Positions 1 through 8,122 of a stretch of 21,190 nt of DNA are shown piece by piece (within the stretch, counting starts at the first letter, position 1; each line of letters starts with the position of its first letter). Both the position numbers and the translations under genes were made by a program. The notes under the pieces are model-generated. The model searched no databases. It was not told the origin of the DNA and worked only from the letters and a program-made list of their open reading frames with translations. Location: positions 1 through 21,190 of the IMG/VR virus record IMGVR_UViG_3300009432_000046; one strand, 5' to 3'. This stretch comes from a virus.

Positions 1-146
1 CCTTTAGAACCTGTTGGGCCAGTGTTACCTAAAGGACCTTGTGGACCTACATCACCTTCAGGCCCCTGAGAACCTGTAGCTCCAGTGGAACCTGTACTAC
101 CTTGTGGCCCTGTGTTTCCTGTAGCTCCTGCCTCACCTGAATTACC
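1..146 (-). repeat. Collagen (Gly-X-Y) coding repeat of the second fibre
   Basis: Sixteen consecutive Gly-X-Y triplets, residues 62-109 of the partial fibre gene, continue past the window edge. The last visible block ([13 protein letters not shown]) closely matches a block in the neighbouring fibre gene, so the two genes share alignable DNA. Confidence 0.9.
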
Positions 147-329
147 TTTAGCTGCCATTAGCTGCCATACGGCTGGTTGAGCATAAGGGACAGTCCCAGC
201 AGATGAGTTCTGTAGTGCTGCGTATGACGCACCATCGTATTCAACAGCGTCAAAGGTTTCGTAAGCTGTCGCAGAAGACCATTGGCCTTTCCATGCGATA
301 CGTACCTTACCTATATTTAAAGTTGGCAT
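1..329 (-). CDS. Collagen-like fibre protein, N-terminal part (cut by window edge)
   Basis: Partial gene read directly from the minus strand; its 3' end lies beyond base 1. The ATG shares one base with the TAA of the preceding fibre gene, so the two are translationally coupled. Residues 1-60 form a small aromatic domain with W13, W17 and W55 and a pattern of the type WxGxWSxxxxYxxxDxVxYDGxSYxA, which resembles the small carbohydrate-binding or fibre-tip modules common at the start of phage fibre proteins. From residue 62 it becomes collagen-like: 16 uninterrupted Gly-X-Y triplets run up to the window edge, with Thr, Gln and Lys favoured at Y. Inferred role: an accessory tail fibre or a partner attached to the preceding fibre, contacting the cell surface. 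The sugar-binding assignment rests on pattern resemblance only. Confidence 0.8.
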   Translation of the reverse strand, partial: MPTLNIGKVRIAWKGQWSSATAYETFDAVEYDGASYAALQNSSAGTVPYAQPAVWQLMAAKGNSGEAGATGNTGPQGSTGSTGATGSQGPEGDVGPQGPLGNTGPTGSK

Positions 330-1948
330 TAGATTGTTACCTCTAGTTCACCATTAGAATTAATTGAGAAATCTTGGTCTGCGGCACTACCGTAATATTC
401 GATAGTGAGCATTCCTGTGCTGGGGTCCATGTGGAAGTTACCGAAAGCAAGTCCTAATGAAGTAGGTCCCATTGAACCTGTCGGTCCTTTAGAACCTGTC
501 GGTCCTAATGTGCCTTGGTTACCAACAGGTCCTTTGTTACCAAAGTCGCCTTGGATTCCTTGGGGACCTTTAGGGCCTAGGGGTCCTGTGGAACCTGTGG
601 GTCCTTGAGAACCAGTAGAGCCTCGTGGACCATCGTTACCTACTGGACCTTTAGAACCTGTGGAACCTGTCGAACCTTTAGAACCAGCAGGACCGACAGG
701 GCCTAATGGACCATCGTCACCTGTGGCTCCTTTAGCGCCTGTATCTCCTGTAGCTCCTGTAGGACCTTGGGAGCCTGTAGCTCCTGTAGGACCAGTGTTA
801 CCGAGAGGTCCTTGGCTACCTGTGTCACCTTTTTTTCCTGTAGGGCCTTGAGAACCTGTGGGACCTAGGGGTCCATCACCACCAACAGAGCCTTTTGGCC
901 CTGTACCACCAGTTGGTCCTTGTGTACCAGCATCGCCAGTTGGGCCGAGGGGGCCAGCATCACCTTTTGGACCTTGTACGCCTGTAGCTCCTGTGGGTCC
1001 CATGACCCCAGCGTTACCTTTTGGACCTAGTGGACCAGCCCCACCCTTGGGACCTTGTGAGCCAGTATTACCTGTGGAACCCAAAGGCCCTTCGTCACCA
1101 ACAACACCTTGCAGACCTTTAGGGCCAACGGGTCCTGCTGTACCACGGGGGCCTTGCAGACCAGTTATGCCTTGGTCGCCCATTGCACCCGTATTACCTA
1201 ACTCTCCTTGAATACCCCGTGGTCCTTCAGGGCCTATAACACCTTGAGGACCATTTGGGCCTTGAGGACCTGTGCTACCAGACAGCCCCGTTCCACCAGT
1301 TGGGCCTTGCGGTCCTTCAGATAGTGAGAAAGTTAGCTTTCCAGAGTTAGGGTCATACGCCACAGAACCCTCAGTTCCGTAGGGCAGTGAAGTCATATGA
1401 GTTGTTAATGAATAAAGCTCATCACGTATCTGAGTAACGTCACTGGCTTTGATGACGACAGTGTTGTGCTTTTCGAGTACGTCTTTATATTTTGCAGCAA
1501 CACCTACATCAATTTTGTCAACGTAAGCTTTCGTGGCTGCATCCTGTGCATTTACAGGGTCAGTTACGTTCTTAATAACTCGACCCTGTGCATTAAACTT
1601 ACCATCTGTTGCTTTGCCTATAGAAGCATTAGCAATGTCTAGGGCTTCCTGAGTCGCCTGAAAGACCTGAATGTTTGAGTTATCAAGGTCAGATTCAGTA
1701 AGAATAGCACCATTTCTAAAGTCTACTGCACGACTTGTAATAGACGTGGTACGCGCAAGACGCACAATGTCACCACGCGGGGGTGCGGGAGATAAAGAAA
1801 TGGTATTTTCCGATGTAAAAGTAAATGGTTTGGACGTACCACCTACAAAGACCTCAACATCTGCTTGCTGTGTGAAAGTAAACGGGATGGAGAAGGTAGT
1901 CGTACTACCATCTGAGGTGTATTCTATATAGCTAAAAGCCATTGTCAT
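329..1948 (-). CDS. Tail fibre protein with T7-type N-terminus and long collagen shaft
   Basis: Receptor-binding tail fibre of 539 residues. Residues 1 to about 115 match the T7 gp17 N-terminal domain that anchors the fibre to the tail (starting [19 protein letters not shown], with a later [12 protein letters not shown]-type segment). Residues 116-211 are a linker carrying an [12 protein letters not shown]-like segment typical of phage fibres. Residues 212-496 are 95 uninterrupted Gly-X-Y triplets, which should form a triple-helical shaft. The last 43 residues form a small cap ending [12 protein letters not shown]. No enzymatic domain is visible. An AGGAG lies 4 bases before the ATG at 1948 and 10 bases before a second in-frame ATG at 1942, so either may be the true start. 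The ATG at 1948 overlaps the upstream stop (TAATG). The following fibre gene overlaps its stop by one base. T7 gp17 itself has no collagen shaft, so the distal part has been replaced relative to T7. Confidence 0.93.
   Translation of the reverse strand: MTMAFSYIEYTSDGSTTTFSIPFTFTQQADVEVFVGGTSKPFTFTSENTISLSPAPPRGDIVRLARTTSITSRAVDFRNGAILTESDLDNSNIQVFQATQEALDIANASIGKATDGKFNAQGRVIKNVTDPVNAQDAATKAYVDKIDVGVAAKYKDVLEKHNTVVIKASDVTQIRDELYSLTTHMTSLPYGTEGSVAYDPNSGKLTFSLSEGPQGPTGGTGLSGSTGPQGPNGPQGVIGPEGPRGIQGELGNTGAMGDQGITGLQGPRGTAGPVGPKGLQGVVGDEGPLGSTGNTGSQGPKGGAGPLGPKGNAGVMGPTGATGVQGPKGDAGPLGPTGDAGTQGPTGGTGPKGSVGGDGPLGPTGSQGPTGKKGDTGSQGPLGNTGPTGATGSQGPTGATGDTGAKGATGDDGPLGPVGPAGSKGSTGSTGSKGPVGNDGPRGSTGSQGPTGSTGPLGPKGPQGIQGDFGNKGPVGNQGTLGPTGSKGPTGSMGPTSLGLAFGNFHMDPSTGMLTIEYYGSAADQDFSINSNGELEVTI
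461..1315 (-). repeat. Collagen repeat, 95 Gly-X-Y triplets with a 9-triplet superperiod
   Basis: Codes residues 212-496 of the tail fibre. Proline is common at X, and Thr, Lys or Gln at Y, as in bacterial and phage collagens that lack hydroxyproline. Triplets 31, 40, 49, 67 and 76 all start an acidic or glycine triplet followed by GPL or GPR. That gives a spacing of 9 triplets (27 residues, 81 bases), or twice that. Confidence 0.92.
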
Positions 1949-4900
1949 TAATCTCCTAATTCTGCGGCAATAGCGTTTAAACCTGCCTTTGTATATGCCT
2001 GATTCACTATTGGAAGCATGTGTATAACTGATCTGTATTCTTGTTCTGTCATTTTCCCTTCAGAGAACATTCCGTGTGCCATGTGTCCTAGTCCGTCAAG
2101 ATAACCAGCTATAGGATTAGATACGAAGCCTGACCCAAAGCCTCTTTCGGCCTTATCATATACTTCAGCAGCCATGCCTATGACACCAAAAGCTCCCGTA
2201 TAACCAACTACGTTTTGAACTATACTTAATGGGTCTAAGTGTTTTTCTAGGTATTCTTTTTGATCTGAACGGCCTACTGAAGACATTTGTGTACGCGCAG
2301 TAGTCACAAGACCTGCTAAAAGCATTTGACCCATAACAACATAAGCAGCTTCAACACCCATACCGTTCAAAGCCCTTCGATTCATACGGGCAAACTGCTG
2401 CTCTTGAGAGGCCACCGCGAAGCTTAAAAACTGACCAATAGTAGAACCTATCTGTCCTCTTAAAACGCTGTTAGTAGCTCCTACGTCAGTCTCTTGTATG
2501 TTGTTACGAACCTCTATAGACACATGATTAGTAAAGGCATCTTGAGCCTCCACATCGTCCCATTTGTCATAGCCCATAACCCGCTTACCATCACCGTGTC
2601 TTTTGATCTGCACTTGGATTTGGTCGTACATAGCATCTGTGATACCTGTGTCCTGACGCATGGCTTTAGGTATGTCACCGTCTATCCATTTCTGACGCAT
2701 TACAGCAGCGTTAAACCTCTGAAGAAGGTCTGTCAATGGGGTAAGCCCTGAGATAACACCCTGAACTTGCCTAGCTTTTTGCCACCAAGGGTCCATGTGT
2801 TCAACCATGCCGCCAATCTCATCTATACGCGTTGATGACGAACCCGTTAAACCGTGAGTACCTAAGCCTGTAGCATCAAGAAGGTTCTGCATATCATTGT
2901 TAGATACTTCGCCATTACGTGCAGCCTTTAGCCAATCTTTATATTGTGGTGCAACTTTAAAGATAACCCCAAGACCTCCATAAGCAATGACGTTTGCAGT
3001 CTCAATGACGCTCATCATTCCAAAGTATCCTGAGTAGGCTAGGTAGGTTAAGTTACGGCCCATCTGTAAGCCTTTAGCCTTGTTCGCTTTTAAACCTAAA
3101 GACGTGTCCTCTATTAACTCAGAACCTTGAAGACCCTTAATAAGCTGGCGTATGATTTTAATATCATCTTTTGTTTTAAGAGGGTCTATACCGTTGTCTG
3201 CGCCCCATTTATCAATCTTTTTAATGGCATCTTCCATAGTGTCCATACCGTCACCGTCAATACCATTTCTGGCAAAACCAATGTGTCGGCCTGACTTAAA
3301 AGCATAGCTTTGAACTATGTCGGACATATTATTATTAAGCATTTCACTGATAGACATAGTTAAACCATCAACAGTAAATTTAGTTTCGTAGTCCATATCA
3401 AGACGTTGGCGCATGTTGGTATCAGGCACCCTAGAGTTGCCTTTACTACTGGACATTTTTGAAGCCATGCCTGAATCAATCTCAGCTTCAGTCATACCTT
3501 CGTCTACAAGAAACTTACGTAATGCTGTGCTGTCATCAAGTATGTCTTCTAGTCTGTTCGCTGTAACACCAGTGTCTAAAGAAGATACCTTTTGAATAAA
3601 CAAGCGACTAAGGCGCACAGAGAAAGCTAAATCCCACCCGTTTTTAGCAGCTATGGATTGACCAAAAATCTTACTGACTTTGGTTCCTCCATGTTCCTTT
3701 ACTACGGCCCGCAATCTAGCAGAGTCCCAATCGGTTGGAACGTAGTTGCGGTCATACTGTATTTCTTTAGCACCTATAACTCTGTAACGCTTTTTCTGAC
3801 TTAAAATGTCTTTGAATACTTCACGTGCGTTGTCTGCGGCTAACTGAATTTCTTTAGGAGAATCAGCATATACGGAGTCATTACGGACTGCCCTAGTCAC
3901 TAATCCTTCAAATTCTTCATGCGCCTTTATGCTAAGACGACCGTACTTAGTGGTTTGCCGCCATTTCTGGAAGTTCGGTCTGTGAACCCTCGCTAACTTA
4001 GCCCTAGCACTACGTGTAATACGTGTCTGAATACTTGAAGTAGATTGTATGTTCGTGCTGGACTTATTGTTTACCCTATTGTCTTGTACTAAGATTCGGC
4101 TTATGTTTCGTACAAGTGGGTTATCAGAACCACGTAAGGCAGCACCTTCAGATAGCAACTTGCTTATCCAGTTAGTGCCGATAATAGTTTTACCTTGTTC
4201 TGGTGCGTCAATTTCATCAATACGTTGGGGTGCGTGTATAGGCTGTGGGGCTTCTAAAGACATTTGAATATCAGGGTTGTTAAGATCACCTCCTGCTAAC
4301 ACAGTAGCGGCTTTTTCGTGTTCTCTTAAGTCATCTGCATGTTTTGCATATCTATGTACAAAGGAACCCATACCGCCTGCAAACCCTGCTGAAAAAGCAG
4401 TATCTACAAGCACATCATTTATTGTGTAATCAGGTAAAACATTACTGGCATAAAGACTCTCTAAGCCTCCTTGTGCGCCATACACTACTCCCATTTTACC
4501 TACTGTACGTATCCTAGTGGTGCCTGTGGTTGCTTTGCTCACGGCATTAGCTAAAGTGCCTATACCTTTACTCACGTTACCTAGTCCCTTAGCTCCTGAT
4601 AACCAACCGCCCGCGAGAGGTATTGCAGCCAGTGCTGCGTTTTCTTCGGTCAGCATACCAGCACCAAACATTGCCACTATTGTTAGAGCAGGGGAATCAC
4701 CAAAATTCTCAGCCATTATTTTCTGGTTGTTCTGAGTCTGCGTTACTTGCTCCATCATCTGCTTTAAAGACCCCTCTGATTCTGCTCCAAACATATAATC
4801 GTGGAACTGTTCAGGGGTGTCATCAAAGTAGGTTTTCATCACTCTGTCATCAAACCTAAACTCAGGGTCGTACTCATTATCTACAGCCATTTGACGTGCG

Positions 4901-5106
4901 GCTATTTCAACTAATGAAGCCCCTTCTTCTCTAAAGGCTCCAAAAGAGTCTGTGACCCCAAAGTCATCAGGTTTATCTATAAAGGCATTAACATTGGGGT
5001 CAAATACCTTACCGTTCTCTGTGGCTTGTCTCATAACCATTGAGGGGTCTTTAGGTGCCACTGAGTCTGAAGTAAAGACCGAAGTAAATTCTTCTGTTGT
5101 TTCCAT
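1948..5106 (-). CDS. Internal virion protein, T7 gp16-like
   Basis: Large protein of 1052 residues in the position of T7 gp16, between the gp15-like gene and the tail fibre. In T7, gp16 is packed in the head and ejected to form the channel through the cell envelope. Several stretches could insert in membrane: about residues 138-175 (Ala/Gly/Leu-rich), a hydrophobic stretch around 690-720, and residues 919-937 and 958-978 near the C-terminus. The rest is largely polar and predicted helical. T7 gp16 is about 1318 residues and starts with a lytic transglycosylase domain. Here the first 130 residues are acidic and show no ESxxxxxA/GLMQ-type transglycosylase motif, so peptidoglycan cleavage must come from elsewhere or be absent. 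The ATG at 5106 follows AAGGAATTTAAACA. The assignment rests on position, size and C-terminal character. Confidence 0.8.
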   Translation of the reverse strand: METTEEFTSVFTSDSVAPKDPSMVMRQATENGKVFDPNVNAFIDKPDDFGVTDSFGAFREEGASLVEIAARQMAVDNEYDPEFRFDDRVMKTYFDDTPEQFHDYMFGAESEGSLKQMMEQVTQTQNNQKIMAENFGDSPALTIVAMFGAGMLTEENAALAAIPLAGGWLSGAKGLGNVSKGIGTLANAVSKATTGTTRIRTVGKMGVVYGAQGGLESLYASNVLPDYTINDVLVDTAFSAGFAGGMGSFVHRYAKHADDLREHEKAATVLAGGDLNNPDIQMSLEAPQPIHAPQRIDEIDAPEQGKTIIGTNWISKLLSEGAALRGSDNPLVRNISRILVQDNRVNNKSSTNIQSTSSIQTRITRSARAKLARVHRPNFQKWRQTTKYGRLSIKAHEEFEGLVTRAVRNDSVYADSPKEIQLAADNAREVFKDILSQKKRYRVIGAKEIQYDRNYVPTDWDSARLRAVVKEHGGTKVSKIFGQSIAAKNGWDLAFSVRLSRLFIQKVSSLDTGVTANRLEDILDDSTALRKFLVDEGMTEAEIDSGMASKMSSSKGNSRVPDTNMRQRLDMDYETKFTVDGLTMSISEMLNNNMSDIVQSYAFKSGRHIGFARNGIDGDGMDTMEDAIKKIDKWGADNGIDPLKTKDDIKIIRQLIKGLQGSELIEDTSLGLKANKAKGLQMGRNLTYLAYSGYFGMMSVIETANVIAYGGLGVIFKVAPQYKDWLKAARNGEVSNNDMQNLLDATGLGTHGLTGSSSTRIDEIGGMVEHMDPWWQKARQVQGVISGLTPLTDLLQRFNAAVMRQKWIDGDIPKAMRQDTGITDAMYDQIQVQIKRHGDGKRVMGYDKWDDVEAQDAFTNHVSIEVRNNIQETDVGATNSVLRGQIGSTIGQFLSFAVASQEQQFARMNRRALNGMGVEAAYVVMGQMLLAGLVTTARTQMSSVGRSDQKEYLEKHLDPLSIVQNVVGYTGAFGVIGMAAEVYDKAERGFGSGFVSNPIAGYLDGLGHMAHGMFSEGKMTEQEYRSVIHMLPIVNQAYTKAGLNAIAAELGD

Positions 5107-5118
5107 TGTTTAAATTCC

Positions 5119-7128
5119 TTATTGACTTGCCTGACGTTTGTTAGCTTCTAGTTGTTTGGTATCTCTTTCTTGTCTAGCGTTCAAACCATTAAACGTGTCT
5201 AAATGGAGGGGTAAGGTATTGGGTATGGTCATACCACGTGAGTCAGTAATCCAAAATGTCTTACCTCTTCCACTATAGCGAAGAGAAAGCTGGGTAGGGT
5301 CTAAAGCACCCATACCAATAGTTGCTGCTTGAATTTCAAAATAAGCTTGTGCATCTTCTTGGAATGTAGAACTTTCAATATCTTCACCTCCACCCATAAA
5401 TACCAACTTCCCATTTACTACTGAGTGGTCACTTACGATTTCCTTGGCGTACTCATCTATAAATTCTTTAGGGTTCATTCCTGTCATTCTGGCAATAACT
5501 TTGCCGTACTGAACTATCTTATCTGAGAGTAAGGATTTATCTTCTTCTCCAGTAACTATGTCACCCCACCCGAAAGTATCTAATTCATCCATGACTTCTA
5601 TAGAAAACTTTTGAAGGTCTGCTGAACTCGCTTTGGATTCTAAATAATCTGGAGAACCTATAGCGGTTAAAGCCTCTACTTCGTTATTTTCCCCATACAT
5701 AGTCATCACTCGCCAATCTGCAAATTGTGCGCGTTGGTTAGGGTCTGTAAGGTACTTACGAAACATTTGAGGATTACCAGCATGAAGCTGTTTTAGAAGC
5801 TTGAATTTATTCATAGTGGTTTTGAAGGTAGGGGAGGCTGGTAAGAAGTCACCAGTGCCTAAGAAATCAAACGCCTTTCCCGCCATTGCTTTCCAACGTG
5901 TGTTGATAACATCAACTTTAGAATAAATGCCTATTTCAGCCGCTAACTTTTGTTCATCCGTTCCGTCAGGTAGTTTGGTATTAACTATTTCTGTAATAGC
6001 TAGTTGAGTGGCCTTGTCTATTTCATCTTTAGAAAGGGTCTGCTGTTTGCCGTTTTGATCTACGTAAGAACCAGCCGATAGATTAAATACCCCTGTAATT
6101 CTACTAGCCACCGCAGAAGCCATAGCACCGTTTTTACGGACACCAGCTTGTCTTAAAGCACTCGCTGTGCCGTTTCGCCTAATGAGTGCCATTCTTCGTT
6201 CGCGGGATATGTCACCTGACGCTTCACGTTTTGATAACCCAATTAAATCTTCATCAGTAAACTCCCCTGCATCTGCTATAGCACCAACATCTAAAAGATA
6301 ATCTGTAACATTTACTGAATTTACTATTGACGCATTAGTCTTAGCCTTTTCAATTAATCCTAAAACCTTGTTACGATAATCAGGGCCACCATTACCAGCT
6401 TTAATGAGGTAGTCACCAATGACTGTATCCATGAACTCTTCACCACGTCTTTCTTGCTCTTTGAGCCAAAAGTTTTGTAGGTCAGTGTTGGAGAACCCAT
6501 ACTTATCTTTTAAAATAGCTTCCATATCAGCCGCATGAGAACTAAAGAGAATCCCAGCTTCTTCGTTTAACTGCTCCTTTGTTAGACCGTTAGGTGTAAA
6601 TGCAGTCGAACCGTCTGAATTAAACTTGTAAGTAGCTGTAGCATCATTAATAAATATATCTGTAGTGGCAGAACCAAAAACCGCGCCCGAATCACGTAGG
6701 TCTTGTCTTTGATAAAAAGTAGACGTAGAGGCACTAGACGCTTTTGAAGACTGACGCATAGAGTTAGCTAGAATACCCTTAAGGTCTTCGTCATCTACTT
6801 GGTCTAAGCTACCAAGAAATAACTTCTGATATTCAGGAGTTTCTAAAGTCTCTTCGTGAGTCATACGGGCAAACTTCTCTTGCGACATTAAGGATTTAAA
6901 GCCTATGCCAAATGAGTTCTGTGCCGCTTGTTTTTTACTCGCTTGAATCATATCAAGCTTGCGTTCTTTCTTTTCCTCTACACGTTGCACATTACCTGTA
7001 ACGCTGTCTAAAGCCTTACTAATCTGGTCGTTACGCGCTGGACGTACAAAGGTGTCAACAGTTGACGCTTGGGGAGTGAGGCGCACCTGACTTTTTTGGT
7101 ATGGGGTTTGTACTCTATTAGTAGCCAC
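5119..7128 (-). CDS. Internal virion protein, T7 gp15-like (GTG start)
   Basis: Protein of 669 residues between the gp14-like and gp16-like genes, the position of T7 gp15 (747 residues), a core protein ejected to form the periplasmic tube. The N-terminal 70 residues are basic and charged (around residues 51-70, EEKKERKLDMIQASKK). The remainder is a soluble, helix-rich sequence with no signal peptide or clear membrane segment. The start codon is GTG (cac at 7126-7128), preceded by AAGGAATTATAGCC. It ends 12 bases before the gp16-like gene, so the two are probably co-translated. No catalytic motif is visible. The function is assigned by synteny and size; sequence similarity to T7 gp15 itself is not obvious by eye. 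Confidence 0.8.
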   Translation of the reverse strand: MATNRVQTPYQKSQVRLTPQASTVDTFVRPARNDQISKALDSVTGNVQRVEEKKERKLDMIQASKKQAAQNSFGIGFKSLMSQEKFARMTHEETLETPEYQKLFLGSLDQVDDEDLKGILANSMRQSSKASSASTSTFYQRQDLRDSGAVFGSATTDIFINDATATYKFNSDGSTAFTPNGLTKEQLNEEAGILFSSHAADMEAILKDKYGFSNTDLQNFWLKEQERRGEEFMDTVIGDYLIKAGNGGPDYRNKVLGLIEKAKTNASIVNSVNVTDYLLDVGAIADAGEFTDEDLIGLSKREASGDISRERRMALIRRNGTASALRQAGVRKNGAMASAVASRITGVFNLSAGSYVDQNGKQQTLSKDEIDKATQLAITEIVNTKLPDGTDEQKLAAEIGIYSKVDVINTRWKAMAGKAFDFLGTGDFLPASPTFKTTMNKFKLLKQLHAGNPQMFRKYLTDPNQRAQFADWRVMTMYGENNEVEALTAIGSPDYLESKASSADLQKFSIEVMDELDTFGWGDIVTGEEDKSLLSDKIVQYGKVIARMTGMNPKEFIDEYAKEIVSDHSVVNGKLVFMGGGEDIESSTFQEDAQAYFEIQAATIGMGALDPTQLSLRYSGRGKTFWITDSRGMTIPNTLPLHLDTFNGLNARQERDTKQLEANKRQASQ

Positions 7129-7143
7129 GGCTATAATTCCTTT

Positions 7144-7668
7144 TTATCTTGAAGCTCTATGCCCAAGAGGTTTCTTTTTGAAAGGGTTCTTTAACCCCTT
7201 AAAATAACTTGGGTTGCTTTCGTATGCGTCACCACCAATCTGTAAGGCAGTTCCAGCAAAGCTTGGGTACGGGACTGAGTTAATACGGGACTGTCTTCCA
7301 GTTTCCGCACCTTTCTTCTGTTCTGCTATCTGAGCTTTAGTAGCTCCAAGGTTAGAGTCGGCCTTAGTATCATCAAATAAATTCTGACGTAATATGTCGG
7401 ACATAAGGGCATCTACAGATAAACCAGATACGCCTGACTCACCTGAAGCTGTCCTAGCTTTAGACGTGTCCCTCATTGTTTGTATATCAGCTTCCATCCC
7501 ACGTTGGGACTCTGCTTCTTCTTCTTGGCGTTGTCTTAAGTTAAGCTGTCGAGCATCATTGAGATAAGAAGCGTTAGCGTTCTCTTCATTACGTTGGGCT
7601 TGCTGCTGCTGTTCTGCCGCGCCTGCAATACTTGTCATAGCACCAATAATTGTTGCTGCGTCACACAT
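7144..7668 (-). CDS. Internal virion protein, T7 gp14-like
   Basis: Small internal virion protein of 174 residues, in the T7 gp14 position (196 residues). T7 gp14 is ejected first and inserts in the outer membrane. The start MCDAATIIGAMTSIAG is a short hydrophobic, small-residue segment and has the same Met-Cys start as T7 gp14 (recalled, not searched). Residues 19-70 are rich in Gln, Glu, Asn and Arg and look like a coiled coil. A SGVSGLSVDAL segment near residue 80 is typical of this family. The C-terminus is basic (NPFKKKPLGHRASR). The ATG overlaps the end of the gp13-like gene by 8 bases and is preceded by AAGGATTAATCAAA. The first four residues, MCDA, are identical to those of the 275-residue protein upstream of the portal. 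Confidence 0.83.
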   Translation of the reverse strand: MCDAATIIGAMTSIAGAAEQQQQAQRNEENANASYLNDARQLNLRQRQEEEAESQRGMEADIQTMRDTSKARTASGESGVSGLSVDALMSDILRQNLFDDTKADSNLGATKAQIAEQKKGAETGRQSRINSVPYPSFAGTALQIGGDAYESNPSYFKGLKNPFKKKPLGHRASR

Positions 7669-8119
7669 TTTGATTAATCCTTACGAACTCATAAAAAGGA
7701 ACACCCCCCACGCCAAACGTGGGTATTAACTGTACAAAGGAAAAGCCAATGTGGTTTAGCCACCTGATAGACACCTTGTTTCTAGCATCTACATAGTTAA
7801 CGAGTAGGGGGTATTGGTGATTTACTTCTTTGACCCATTCCACTGACTGTGTAAGTAGGTCTTTCTTGATCTGTGGAATCTTGTCAGAACCTAGCATCCA
7901 AGGAGAACCTATAAGGTCATCAACACGGGCGCACCCAAACATTCCGATTAGCTCACCATTGTGGATAATAGATTGAGCGTTAGATATGTCGAAGCCTCTT
8001 TGGAGTGCTTCAAGAGGCGTTACACCGTTAGATGCTTTTATCTCTAACACGTCTGCCTCCCGCATTTTTGCAGCAAGCACAGACACGTCTTCCTGTATGG
8101 AATCACGATAATGGGCCAT
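7661..8119 (-). CDS. T7 gp13-like protein with GNAT-type fold
   Basis: Protein of 152 residues in the T7 gp13 position, directly after tail tubular B. T7 gp13 is 138 residues and is needed for correct virion assembly. The pattern resembles an N-acetyltransferase-like fold (DUF2833 family): a substrate-side half, a central strand around residues 53-64 (NGELIGMFGCARV), and a C-terminal block around 105-135 with NYVDARNKVSIRWLNHIGF, which mimics the N-x-x-A-x-x-x-x-x-x-x-GF end of GNAT enzymes. A full acetyl-CoA loop (Q/RxxGxG/A) is not evident, so it may be structural and not enzymatic. The ATG at 8119 is preceded by AAAGGATTTAACCA. Confidence 0.78.
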   Translation of the reverse strand: MAHYRDSIQEDVSVLAAKMREADVLEIKASNGVTPLEALQRGFDISNAQSIIHNGELIGMFGCARVDDLIGSPWMLGSDKIPQIKKDLLTQSVEWVKEVNHQYPLLVNYVDARNKVSIRWLNHIGFSFVQLIPTFGVGGVPFYEFVRINQNV

Positions 8120-8122
8120 TGG

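Noticed and set aside
405-1211. Proline-rich open frames on the plus strand
   Set aside because: They are antisense to the collagen repeat: Gly codons GGN read as Pro-type codons on the other strand, which keeps the frame free of stops. No ribosome sites, and all firm genes are on the minus strand.
461-1315. CRISPR-like or intergenic repeat array
   Set aside because: The regular DNA pattern is due to Gly-X-Y codons in an intact coding frame; there are no uniform repeats and spacers.
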